A stretch of 64,000 nt of DNA, from positions 1-64,000 of the forward strand of contig NZ_JACWZY010000004.1 of NCBI RefSeq assembly GCF_014699005.1, read 5' to 3'. This DNA is from Spirosoma profusum (GTDB lineage Bacteria > Bacteroidota > Bacteroidia > Cytophagales > Spirosomataceae). The notes below the pieces were generated by a model that saw only the letters and a program-made list of their open reading frames with translations, ran no database searches and was not told the origin of the DNA. Positions within the stretch are counted from its first letter, which is position 1. Each line of letters begins with the position of its first letter. This document shows positions 56,790 through 64,000 of the stretch, piece after piece. The position numbers were made by a program, and so were the translations under genes.

Positions 56790-59732
56790 ATGTTACGTAG
56801 CAAATTTCTCGCGGCTCAATGTCTGCTGATGGCCATTACGGCTACAGCTCAGACGCTTCCTGTTCTCGACCAGAATCCTCCGCAGTTGCGGTGGTACCAA
56901 CTGAAAACACCACATTTTCGGGTACTTTATCCGCTCGGACTCGATTCGACCGCCCAACGAACAGCTCAGCGTCTCGAAAGTCTTTATGAACCGGTTAGTG
57001 CGTCGCTGGAGAAACGTCCGCGCCCGATTTCGGTATTGCTACAAAATCAGACAACCAACAGCAACGGATTCGTTACGTTGTTTCCGCGCCGGTCGGAGCT
57101 TTTTGCGGTTCCTCCACAAGACCCCGCCCTGCTCGGTACGTTCGACTGGCTCGATTTGCTGGCCGTTCACGAGTATCGTCACGTAGTACAGAATGAAAAA
57201 GCGTTGCAGGGATACGGTCGCTGGTTGTATACGCTGCTGGGGAGCGCTGGAATCTCATTGCCCCTACTGACCGTTCCCAGTTGGTTTGCCGAAGGGGATG
57301 CCGTGAGTACGGAAACCCTGTTCAGTTATTCAGGTCGGGGACGTATTCCTAATTTCGGTCTGGGTATGCGGGCGAATCTACTGGCGGAACCTCCTTTCGA
57401 CTACGCCAAAGCCGTCAGCGGATCGTACCGCGACAACGTACCGAATCACTACGTATTGGGTTATTTTATGACGACCTACCTGAAACGTACGTACGGTCCT
57501 GACGTTTGGAGCCGCGTGCTGAACCGGAATTACCGCCGGTTTCCGTGGCCGTTTGCATTCTCGGCGAGTATCAAAGCAGAAACAGGTTTGCGAACGGATG
57601 ATCTATACCGTAAAACAATGGACGATCTGATCGACACCTGGAAAAAACAGCAGGAAAAACTCAGTATTACGTCCGCTACGTCCTTTTTGATCAACCCCGA
57701 AAAAAAGACCGCTCGCCATCCTGTTTTCACGAACTACCAACATCCGCAGTTCCTAACCGACTCGACAGTTTTATGCGTCAAAAGTGGATTGGGTGATACA
57801 CCCCGGCTGGTGATTTTGAGTAAACAGCAACGCGAGCGAACCTTGTTTGTGCAAGGGTTTCCGAACGATCCAGCCATGCTTTCGGCAACACCTTCAAGGG
57901 TTTGCTGGATTGAGTTTAGTTTCGACCCACGCTGGCGGCAACGGGTATTTTCGACCATCCGACTGCTGGATATAAACACCCGAAAGCACACTCGTCTGAC
58001 GCATCGCACGCGGTATCTGGCCGTTGCGCTATCTCCCGACGGTCGAAAGTTGATTGTAGTTGAAAGCACCGAGCGTTACCAGAATCGGCTGGTTGTGCTC
58101 GATGTAAAGACCGGCCAACGTTTACGCGAAATTCCTAATTCGTCGCAGGAGCTATATCAGCATCCGCGCTGGATGGCCGATAACCAAACTATCATTAGCG
58201 TTACGTTGAAAGACGGAAAGAAAACGCTTCAGCAAATCAATACTGAGACTGATAATCGCGTCGATCTGCTGCCCCGCGTAAACGAAAATATTAGCAATCC
58301 CCAACCCTGGAGTCACTACGTTCTGTACAATTCACCACGTTCGGGAATCGACAATCTGTTTGCGGTAGATATTCAATCGAAGCAGGTTTTTCAGGTAACA
58401 TCGCGACCGCTGGCGGCTTACCACGCGGCTGTGTCGCCGTCGGGAACACGGCTGGCTTTCGAGGATTTCTCGGCAACGGGATCGCGCATTTTGGATATGC
58501 CGCTCAACCCAGTCGACTGGAAACCTGCTACGTCCGATGCCGAATCCGCAGCCAGCCCGTTACGTTATTTCGGTAAATTACCCACCCTTGAACCCGGCGC
58601 AGCAAACGGACGCCGTATTCTCACTGACTCGGTATCGACACCCACTACGTATCAGCCAAGCCGATTCCGTCGATTAGCCAATGCCATCAATATTTACAGT
58701 TGGGGTCCAACGGTTGCCAGTACCGGGCAGGCATTGTCGGTCGGGATTAGTTCGCAGAATTTATTGAGTACAACGCAGGTAGAAGTTGGCTACACGTACA
58801 ATCAGGCCGAGCGAGTCGGAAATGCGTTTGCCTTACTTAGTTATCAGGGTCTTTATCCGGTTTTCGACCTAAGTTTTCAGCATGGTAACCGCCGAACGTC
58901 GCTTTACGTCGATAGAGTGATTCCCGCCGATAGTTTGCGAACGGATGAATGGCAGTATAATCAGTTAACGGCTGGTGTACGCATCCCGCTCCAACTGACG
59001 CATTCCAAATACACAGAATCGGCCAGTTTGTCAGCCTATTACAATTACCTACAGGTTACGGGTTATGATTTACCCCTCCGATCTGTTACGGAAGTAGGTT
59101 CGTCGGGGGCGCTTCAGGCCATGACATATAGCCTGGGTTATACGCGCCTGTTACGTCAAAGTAAACGCGACGTAGCACCCCGTTGGGGACAATCTCTATC
59201 GATCAACTACCGGAATACACCGTTTGGTGGCAAACTGACAGCGGAGCAATGGGGTGTGCAGGCCAATCTGTATTTTCCGGGTTTAGGTCGTCATCACTCG
59301 TTACGTCTGCGTGGAGGTTATCAGCAGCAGGCGCGGGGGGAAACGTATCGTTTCAATCCTGTCGTATTTTTCACACGCGGTCAACTCTATGTCAGCGACG
59401 ATCAAATTGGCGCTGGCAGTGTTGAGTATCGTCTCCCGGTAGTCGATATGCACTGGTCGATAGGGCGTTTGCTTTACGTCCAACGTATCAAAGCGGCTGG
59501 TTTTTACGACCGCGCTCAAGGGCAGAGTATAGTCGATATCCGCGATATATACGGTCGATTACGGGGCTCTGAAACTCAGCAGCATACGTATCAGACCACC
59601 GGCCTCGACGTATCGTTTGTCTTTAATGTACTACGTCTGCAAACACCTTTCGAAGCCGGTTTCCGTACAATCTTTAACCTCGGCACCCGCGAGTGGCTTA
59701 TACAGCCGCTGGTGGTGGATATTGGGTTTTAG
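56790..59732 (+). CDS. large exported peptidase MA-like / TolB-like propeller / beta-barrel protein
   Basis: 980 residues with an N-terminal signal (core FLAAQCLLMAITATA). Residues about 25-300 form a gluzincin peptidase MA-like domain with HEYRH (about residue 129) and the glutamate in PSWFAEGDAVSTE. Residues about 300-600 contain TolB/WD40-like propeller repeats (YLAVALSPDGRKLIVVEST, YHAAVSPSGTRLAFEDFS). The last about 330 residues are strand-rich with aromatic alternation (LFPVFDLSFQHGNRRTSLYVD, LSINYRNTPFGGKL) and end in VVDIGF, as in outer-membrane barrels. A protease plus propeller plus barrel on one chain suggests a surface processing machine. A single gene, with a short palindrome at its start. 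Confidence 0.75.
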   Translation: MLRSKFLAAQCLLMAITATAQTLPVLDQNPPQLRWYQLKTPHFRVLYPLGLDSTAQRTAQRLESLYEPVSASLEKRPRPISVLLQNQTTNSNGFVTLFPRRSELFAVPPQDPALLGTFDWLDLLAVHEYRHVVQNEKALQGYGRWLYTLLGSAGISLPLLTVPSWFAEGDAVSTETLFSYSGRGRIPNFGLGMRANLLAEPPFDYAKAVSGSYRDNVPNHYVLGYFMTTYLKRTYGPDVWSRVLNRNYRRFPWPFAFSASIKAETGLRTDDLYRKTMDDLIDTWKKQQEKLSITSATSFLINPEKKTARHPVFTNYQHPQFLTDSTVLCVKSGLGDTPRLVILSKQQRERTLFVQGFPNDPAMLSATPSRVCWIEFSFDPRWRQRVFSTIRLLDINTRKHTRLTHRTRYLAVALSPDGRKLIVVESTERYQNRLVVLDVKTGQRLREIPNSSQELYQHPRWMADNQTIISVTLKDGKKTLQQINTETDNRVDLLPRVNENISNPQPWSHYVLYNSPRSGIDNLFAVDIQSKQVFQVTSRPLAAYHAAVSPSGTRLAFEDFSATGSRILDMPLNPVDWKPATSDAESAASPLRYFGKLPTLEPGAANGRRILTDSVSTPTTYQPSRFRRLANAINIYSWGPTVASTGQALSVGISSQNLLSTTQVEVGYTYNQAERVGNAFALLSYQGLYPVFDLSFQHGNRRTSLYVDRVIPADSLRTDEWQYNQLTAGVRIPLQLTHSKYTESASLSAYYNYLQVTGYDLPLRSVTEVGSSGALQAMTYSLGYTRLLRQSKRDVAPRWGQSLSINYRNTPFGGKLTAEQWGVQANLYFPGLGRHHSLRLRGGYQQQARGETYRFNPVVFFTRGQLYVSDDQIGAGSVEYRLPVVDMHWSIGRLLYVQRIKAAGFYDRAQGQSIVDIRDIYGRLRGSETQQHTYQTTGLDVSFVFNVLRLQTPFEAGFRTIFNLGTREWLIQPLVVDIGF

Positions 59733-59804
59733 GGCAGAGGGGTAAGGGCTTGGGGCATGGGGTAGGTTGAAAGCAAATTTACCCTATGCTCCAAGCCCAA
59801 TACC
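59733..59804. repeat. G-rich inverted repeat between convergent genes
   Basis: GGGCTTGGGGCATGGGGTA (59746-59764) pairs with TACCCTATGCTCCAAGCCC (59780-59798) with two mismatches, loop 15 bases. It fills the gap between the 980-aa protein and the convergent ABC permease gene. Similar words lie at 55551-55578. Confidence 0.7.
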
Positions 59805-61127
59805 CTATCCCTTATAAAACACCCATTTCGACAGCTCGCGGTAGGAGACTTTTTTGCCGTACATCAGGATACCGACGCGGTAAATCCGGGCGGCTACCCA
59901 GGTGGTACCTATAAAACCAAGTATTAGTAATACCATAGATAAGGCTAACTGCCAGGCCGGTACGCCAAACGGAACACGTACCATCATGACCACGGGCGAA
60001 GTGAAGGGAAAAATGGATGTCCAGAAGCCAAGTGCGCCATCGGGTTCGCGGATTACGAACTGAGCAACGGCTATGGCCCCAATGATGGGCAAGGTAATAG
60101 GAAACATAAATTGCTGCGTCTCAGTCTCGTTGTCGACGGCAGCACCAATCGCGCCGAAGAGCGCACTATACAGCAGATAACCACCCAGAAAATAGAAGAG
60201 AAAACAGGCTACAATCAGCGGTATATTCAACGTATCGACCGCCTTAATCACGCTTGCGACTACTCCATCCTTGGCTTTACCAGTGTCGATACGTTGCCCC
60301 GGTTGGGCCATCGTTCCCGATGTCTGCATAGCCTCCCGACCTCGTTGTACTTTGTCGCCAACCAACGTACCACCTACTGTAAAGAGTCCGATAGTCAGCA
60401 GAATCCAGAGCATAAACTGAGTGAGCCCAACCAGCGCTACGCCCATAATTTTGCCCAGCATCAGTTGAAATGGCTTCACCGACGAGATAATCACTTCGAC
60501 GATGCGGTTATTTTTTTCTTCCATCACCCCACGCATCACCTGCGTGCCGTAAATGAATACCGAGATGTAAATCATGAAGGCGCAGAAATAACCGATAATG
60601 GTCATGGCGATGGAATTGCTGCTCTTTTCGCCTTCGTCGCCCAGGCTGATGGTCTGCGCGTCGACGTTCACTTTGGCATCTTCGATAATTTTCTGTGTAA
60701 TGCCGGCCTGCTGAAGTTTGATGGTCTCAATTTCTTTAGAAATGGCTCGTTCGATGTTGTTTTGCAGGGCCATACTGACCCCTTTTTCGGCAAAAATCTG
60801 CACAGTTTTGGGCTTATCAATTACGTCCTTAGGAACGAATACCAGGGCATCATAACCTTGCTTAATAAACTTCTTTTTGGCTTCGCTAAGTGATTCTTTC
60901 GGATACGAAAAAACGGTTTCGTTATCGCTCTTGAATTGGTCGACAAAGTGGCCACTCTCATCGACAACGGCTACTTTTTTCTGATTGATCGAACTCACTG
61001 CTGCCCAGCCAATAATAGCATAAAACCCAAAAATGAGCAATGGTCCCAGAATCGTCATAATAACAAACGACTTCTTACGCACCCGCACCAGGTATTCACG
61101 CTTGATAATGAGAAAGATAGTATGCAT
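59805..61127 (-). CDS. ABC transporter permease (NatB/ABC-2 type)
   Basis: 440 residues. A first helix at about residues 20-42 (FVIMTILGPLLIFGFYAII) precedes a long extracytoplasmic region with a periplasmic helical domain (about 45-180, TVQIFAEKGVSMALQNNIERAISKEIETIKLQQAGITQK). Then come about five helices (SIAMTIIGYFCAFMIYISVFIYG, MLGKIMGVALVGLTQFMLWILLTIGLFTV, LNIPLIVACFLFYFLGGYLLYSALFGAIG, IIGAIAVAQFVIREPDG and ALSMVLLILGFIGTTWVAARIYRVGIL). This is the NatB type of sodium/drug exporter. Its ATPase is the next gene upstream, with an octamer hairpin between them. Confidence 0.9.
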   Translation of the reverse strand: MHTIFLIIKREYLVRVRKKSFVIMTILGPLLIFGFYAIIGWAAVSSINQKKVAVVDESGHFVDQFKSDNETVFSYPKESLSEAKKKFIKQGYDALVFVPKDVIDKPKTVQIFAEKGVSMALQNNIERAISKEIETIKLQQAGITQKIIEDAKVNVDAQTISLGDEGEKSSNSIAMTIIGYFCAFMIYISVFIYGTQVMRGVMEEKNNRIVEVIISSVKPFQLMLGKIMGVALVGLTQFMLWILLTIGLFTVGGTLVGDKVQRGREAMQTSGTMAQPGQRIDTGKAKDGVVASVIKAVDTLNIPLIVACFLFYFLGGYLLYSALFGAIGAAVDNETETQQFMFPITLPIIGAIAVAQFVIREPDGALGFWTSIFPFTSPVVMMVRVPFGVPAWQLALSMVLLILGFIGTTWVAARIYRVGILMYGKKVSYRELSKWVFYKG

Positions 61128-61160
61128 AACTTTAATGAGTGATTGAGCGAAAGAAATAAA

Positions 61161-61236
61161 GAGTGAAAGAGTGAATGAGTGAAAGAACGAATATCATCCG
61201 GCAGATTCGCTCTTTCACTCATTCACTCTTTCACTC
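61161..61236. repeat. octamer hairpin repeat between ABC ATPase and permease genes
   Basis: The arms at 61161-61192 and 61205-61236 are a 32-bp inverted repeat with one A-C mismatch, made of GAGTGAAA, GAGTGAAT, GAGTGAAA and GAACGAAT units; the loop is 12 bases. This is the longest nearly perfect stem of the family. It overlaps the last codons of the ATPase gene. Confidence 0.9.
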
Positions 61237-62145
61237 ATTGTTCTCGCCGACTGTCTGAATGAAGATGTCGTTCATGCTGGGGATATTCTCTCCAAACGAT
61301 CGGATGGTAATTCGGTCGATCAGATAACGTATCAATTCGTTTACAGACGCATCGGTTGGAATCCTAATATTAGACCGAATGAAACCGTCGTCCTGTTGGG
61401 TTGTGTCCAGTATCGTAAAAGCGTCGGGCAACGTACCGATTTCGCCCTGGTAATCAATATGATACGTATGCGTCTTGAATTGCTCCTTAATGGCCCGCTT
61501 TGCTCCGTCGAGTACCTTATGCGACCGGTTTAACAGCGCAATGTAATCGCAGAGTTCTTCGACGGATTCCATCCGGTGCGTTGAGAAGATAATCGTCTTT
61601 CCTTTATCGCGAAGCTCCAGAATTTCGTCTTTAATCAGGTTGGCGTTGATCGGGTCGAAACCCGAAAAGGGTTCATCCAGAATAATCAGGTCGGGCTCGT
61701 GCATGACGGTTGCCACAAACTGCACTTTCTGCTGCATGCCCTTCGACAGGTCTTCGATGTGCTTATTCCACCAGGTTTTGATGTCGAATTTAATGAACCA
61801 GGTTTTTAGCTTATCCATCGCCTGCTTTTCGGTCAACCCCTTTAGTTGGGCCAGGTAAAGCAGTTGTTCACCAACCTTCATTTTTTTATACAGCCCCCGC
61901 TCTTCAGGAAGATAGCCGATACGTCGGATGTGGTCGGGTTTGAGGTGTTCACCCCCCAGAATAACCTCACCGGCATCGGGAGCCGTAATCTGGTTGATGA
62001 TACGTATCAGTGATGTTTTGCCGGCCCCGTTCGGCCCTAGTAAGCCAAAAATGCTGCCCTGGGGCACCGACAGACTTACATCGTCCAATGCCCGGTGTTC
62101 GGCATACTGTTTAACAATGTGGTGGACTTCGAGAATATTAGTCAC
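61231..62145 (-). CDS. ABC transporter ATP-binding protein (NatA type)
   Basis: 304 residues. The nucleotide-binding domain has Walker A FGLLGPNGAGKTSLI (about residues 34-48), the signature segment EDLSKGMQQKVQFVATVMHEPDLIILDEPFSGFDP (about 130-164, Walker B and D-loop) and the H-loop IIFSTHRME. The C-terminal 90 residues are the accessory domain of this exporter type (HIDYQGEIGTLPDAFTILDTTQQDDGFI). With the permease it forms a Na+ or drug exporter. Its final residues (ENNE) are spelled by octamer repeat DNA. On the minus strand a -7 box TACCTTTG lies 52-59 bases upstream of the start. Confidence 0.93.
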   Translation of the reverse strand: MTNILEVHHIVKQYAEHRALDDVSLSVPQGSIFGLLGPNGAGKTSLIRIINQITAPDAGEVILGGEHLKPDHIRRIGYLPEERGLYKKMKVGEQLLYLAQLKGLTEKQAMDKLKTWFIKFDIKTWWNKHIEDLSKGMQQKVQFVATVMHEPDLIILDEPFSGFDPINANLIKDEILELRDKGKTIIFSTHRMESVEELCDYIALLNRSHKVLDGAKRAIKEQFKTHTYHIDYQGEIGTLPDAFTILDTTQQDDGFIRSNIRIPTDASVNELIRYLIDRITIRSFGENIPSMNDIFIQTVGENNE

Positions 62146-62196
62146 GTGAGTAAGTTGAAGGCGGTCGTTTCACCCATGTAAATGACGGATGATGGT

Positions 62197-62204
62197 CAAA
62201 GGTA
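62197..62204 (-). promoter_or_regulatory. -7 promoter box of the ABC exporter operon
   Basis: The minus strand reads TACCTTTG, matching TAnnTTTG, giving a leader of about 50 nt. No clear -33 box at standard distance was found. Confidence 0.4.
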
Positions 62205-62314
62205 AGTGCGAACGGCAAAAGTCGTGTATACCGGCGTAAACTTCGACTTACAAATCCACATTTTTTACCTCAACAGGGATAATCGGCTACTCAACCCCAG
62301 CAATGGCTATAAAA

Positions 62315-62342
62315 AAGCCACAACCTGCGCAGGTTGTGGCTT
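62315..62342 (-). terminator. palindromic terminator after the RDD gene
   Basis: AAGCCACAACCTGC and GCAGGTTGTGGCTT are exact reverse complements with no spacer (62315-62342). On the minus strand a six-T run follows. It lies 22 bp after the stop of the RDD protein gene. Confidence 0.88.
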
Positions 62343-62364
62343 GATTTTTTAAGATACGTATTGA

Positions 62365-62811
62365 TTATGCTTTCACTACGATGGTTTTTGCCCATTTATC
62401 ACCAAACCGTTTGCGGTCATCGCTAAATACCATCAGGGCATCGATAATACCAAATAGGGGGATAATCAACGACACCTGGCGGGTGATGGCCGTTCCGTAA
62501 TCGCCAACGAGGGTGGCCCCTGAATCTTCTTTAATGGCTTTGATACCCATCAGTTTTTTTCCGATACTTTGTCCGCCTAAAAAGCCACCCGTTGCTGGAA
62601 GCGCATCTTTGGTCAGCTGATACGCAATCGCTACAGCATAACCTACCATGGCCAGATTGTAGGATATAAGAATAAATATGTAAGCGGGAATGTAAGCGAT
62701 AACGCCATCGATAAAGGCGGCAATAAAACGTTGTACTGGAGTAGCCTTAACGTAGGTACTCAGCGGAGAATAAGAGGGTTGCACAAGCGTAGAGGGTTTA
62801 GTGTTAAACAA
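62365..62811 (-). CDS. RDD-family membrane protein
   Basis: 148 residues, one RDD domain: PVQRFIAAFIDGVIAYIPAYIFILISY (first helix with the R..D pair, about residues 25-51), then AVAIAYQLTKDALPATGGFLGGQSIGKKLMGIKAI (about 60-95) and GTAITRQVSLIIPLFGIIDALMVFSDDRKRFGDKWAKT. Three membrane helices. RDD proteins occur as single units or fused to transporters and some exchange Na+ or K+ for H+; the exact function here is unknown. It sits alone between the ABC exporter and the DAACS symporter genes, with its own terminator. Confidence 0.9.
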   Translation of the reverse strand: MFNTKPSTLVQPSYSPLSTYVKATPVQRFIAAFIDGVIAYIPAYIFILISYNLAMVGYAVAIAYQLTKDALPATGGFLGGQSIGKKLMGIKAIKEDSGATLVGDYGTAITRQVSLIIPLFGIIDALMVFSDDRKRFGDKWAKTIVVKA

Positions 62812-62888
62812 TTGATAAACATTACCCCCTAACCTACGAAATCAGGGGCAAATCCCAATGTAATCCTTCCCAAACGACAAACGATTTA

Positions 62889-64000
62889 TTAAACGGTAAC
62901 TTCGTCTGTCTCAACCGGCTGCGTCCGAAACTCGCCTTCCCATTTCGAAATGACGCAGGTAGCCACGGCATTCCCTGCTACGCTCGTTGCTGAACGACCC
63001 ATATCGAGCACCTGGTCGATTCCCAGCAACAGCGCCAGTCCTTCGATGGGCAGGTTGAACAGCGACATGGTTCCGGCAATAACCACCAGTGAAGCCCGTG
63101 GCACACCCGCAATTCCCTTCGACGTAATCATCAGGGTCAGCATCATGGTAATCTGCTGCTCGATGCTAAGCGGTACGTGGTAAGCCTGAGCAATGAACGC
63201 CGTAGCAAACGTCATGTACAACATCGAGCCATCGAGATTGAAGGAATAACCCAGCGGTAACACGAACGAAATGATACGTTCAGAACAGCCAAACCGACGT
63301 AGTGCTTCAATTGTCTGCGGAAATGAAGCTTCCGAACTCGCCGTACTGAACGACAGAATAATGGCCGAACGGACTTCCCGAAGTAAAGCAAAATACGGAA
63401 TCCGGGCTACCAGACAAATGGCGAACAAAATAACGAAAATGAAAAACAACAACCCCCCGAAAAAGCAGACAATCAGGTAAACATAGCCCGACAGAATACC
63501 TAATCCCTGTTTCGCTACCACGGCCGCAATAGCACCCAGTACGCCAAACGGAGCAAACGACATAACGTAGCTCGTAATTTTGAACATGATGTGCGACAGC
63601 GCGTCGAGAGCCTTAATCATGATTTTACCCTGCTCACCGACTGCACCCACGGCAATGCCGAAGAAAATACTGAAGACTACGATCTGAAGGATTTCGTTCG
63701 TGGCCAATGCATCAATAAAACTTGTTGGTACAATGTGCGTAATGAAGTTATCGAACGTTAGTTTCTGCACTTCCACGCCCGTATCGGTGCCTTTTGCGGG
63801 GAGCGGGAGGTTCATTACCTCACCTGGCTTCATAATGTTGACGACCAGCAGCCCGACTACCAGCGACAGAATGGTAGCGAAGTAAAAATAAGCCAGTGTT
63901 TTCAGGCCAATACGTCCAACTGTACCAAAATCGCCTAGTTTGGCAATGCCGACAACCAACGTAGCAAAAACAAGCGGCCCAATAATCATTTTGATGAGCC
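62889..64000 (-). CDS. dicarboxylate/amino-acid:cation symporter (DAACS family), 5' end outside the window
   Basis: The frame from the window edge inward reads LIKMIIGPLVFATLVVGIA and continues for about 370 residues; intact members have about 430, so the first helices lie beyond 64000. The family's serine-rich hairpin is SFSTASSEASFPQ (SSSAATLP type), followed by PLGYSFNLDGSMLYMTFATAFIAQA (substrate-binding helix 7), SKGIAGVPRASLVVI and the helix 8 motif DMGRSATSVAGNAVATCVIS with the conserved Asp, Arg and Asn. It imports C4-dicarboxylates or glutamate/aspartate with protons or Na+ at the inner membrane. The C-terminus is intact. Confidence 0.93.
   Translation of the reverse strand, partial: LIKMIIGPLVFATLVVGIAKLGDFGTVGRIGLKTLAYFYFATILSLVVGLLVVNIMKPGEVMNLPLPAKGTDTGVEVQKLTFDNFITHIVPTSFIDALATNEILQIVVFSIFFGIAVGAVGEQGKIMIKALDALSHIMFKITSYVMSFAPFGVLGAIAAVVAKQGLGILSGYVYLIVCFFGGLLFFIFVILFAICLVARIPYFALLREVRSAIILSFSTASSEASFPQTIEALRRFGCSERIISFVLPLGYSFNLDGSMLYMTFATAFIAQAYHVPLSIEQQITMMLTLMITSKGIAGVPRASLVVIAGTMSLFNLPIEGLALLLGIDQVLDMGRSATSVAGNAVATCVISKWEGEFRTQPVETDEVTV

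Noticed and set aside
1-64000. CRISPR array
   Set aside because: No regularly spaced direct repeats with unique spacers were seen; the repeats present are hairpins or contiguous octamers/heptamers.

Overview
The window looks like a chromosomal segment of a Bacteroidota of the order Cytophagales, most like a Spirosoma-type organism. The pointers are the gene families present (DUF2723/GT117 glycosyltransferase, Wzi-type capsule protein, DUF4105 protein, a siroheme reductase with a helical C-terminal extension, an HD-Pnk RNA-repair enzyme), promoters of the Bacteroidota type (TAnnTTTG -7 boxes), and few visible Shine-Dalgarno sequences. Species cannot be fixed from the sequence alone.

Layout. 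1-2050 is an AT-rich, mobile-looking edge: a decayed IS630 transposase, three closely packed tRNA genes (Gln-TTG, Gln-CTG, His-GTG) with weak stems, a terminator and remnants of membrane ORFs. 2054-8644 carries a small membrane protein, a small basic protein divergent from hisS, an intact IS5-type element with a 3-bp target duplication, a SnoaL-like protein, and the siroheme unit (SUMT plus sulfite/nitrite reductase). 9164-14051 holds an exported M43 metalloprotease, a TPR lipoprotein, a ROK sugar kinase and an SRAP/HMCES-type DNA-protein-crosslink enzyme. 14121-17414 contains two ECF sigma factor units; the second sits on a divergent region with two copies of the same bipartite promoter. 17491-21043 has DUF4385, an RNA-repair pair (RNA ligase plus HD-Pnk) behind a leader hairpin, and folD. 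21200-22410 is a degraded AT-rich island (lipoprotein with an in-frame stop, frameshifted small membrane protein) that abuts a CPA1 antiporter gene cut in half; an intact paralogue lies at 26516. 23443-35190 carries the GT117 protein, the antiporter, an SGNH hydrolase, a PQQ-dehydrogenase-like lipoprotein, dnaK and a Tat-exported protein. 36495-40179 is the classical thrS-infC-rpmI-rplT cluster. 40346-43710 is a minus-strand operon (DinB, EVE, RlmI-like methyltransferase, TPR lipoprotein) whose junctions are filled with octamer hairpin repeats. 44088-64000 holds Wzi, a CAP lipoprotein, SanA-like, VOC, topoisomerase IV subunit A, an enolase-superfamily protein, a hydroxyacid dehydrogenase, an acetyl xylan esterase, DUF4105, rsmI, a pterin dehydratase, a large peptidase/propeller/barrel protein, an ABC exporter pair, an RDD protein and a partial DAACS symporter.

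Three things stand out beyond the genes. First, the words TACGT/ACGTA are strongly over-represented in core DNA and nearly absent from the islands. Second, several families of intergenic hairpins built from short degenerate units (octamer GARYGAAN, heptamer AATGNNN, and others) lie at gene junctions, and in three places their pyrimidine-rich strand spells the signal peptide of an exported protein. Third, the divergent ECF promoters (CTGCAACAT-N16-GTCTCAT on both strands) and the hairpin leader in front of the RNA-repair operon are specific, testable regulatory predictions.
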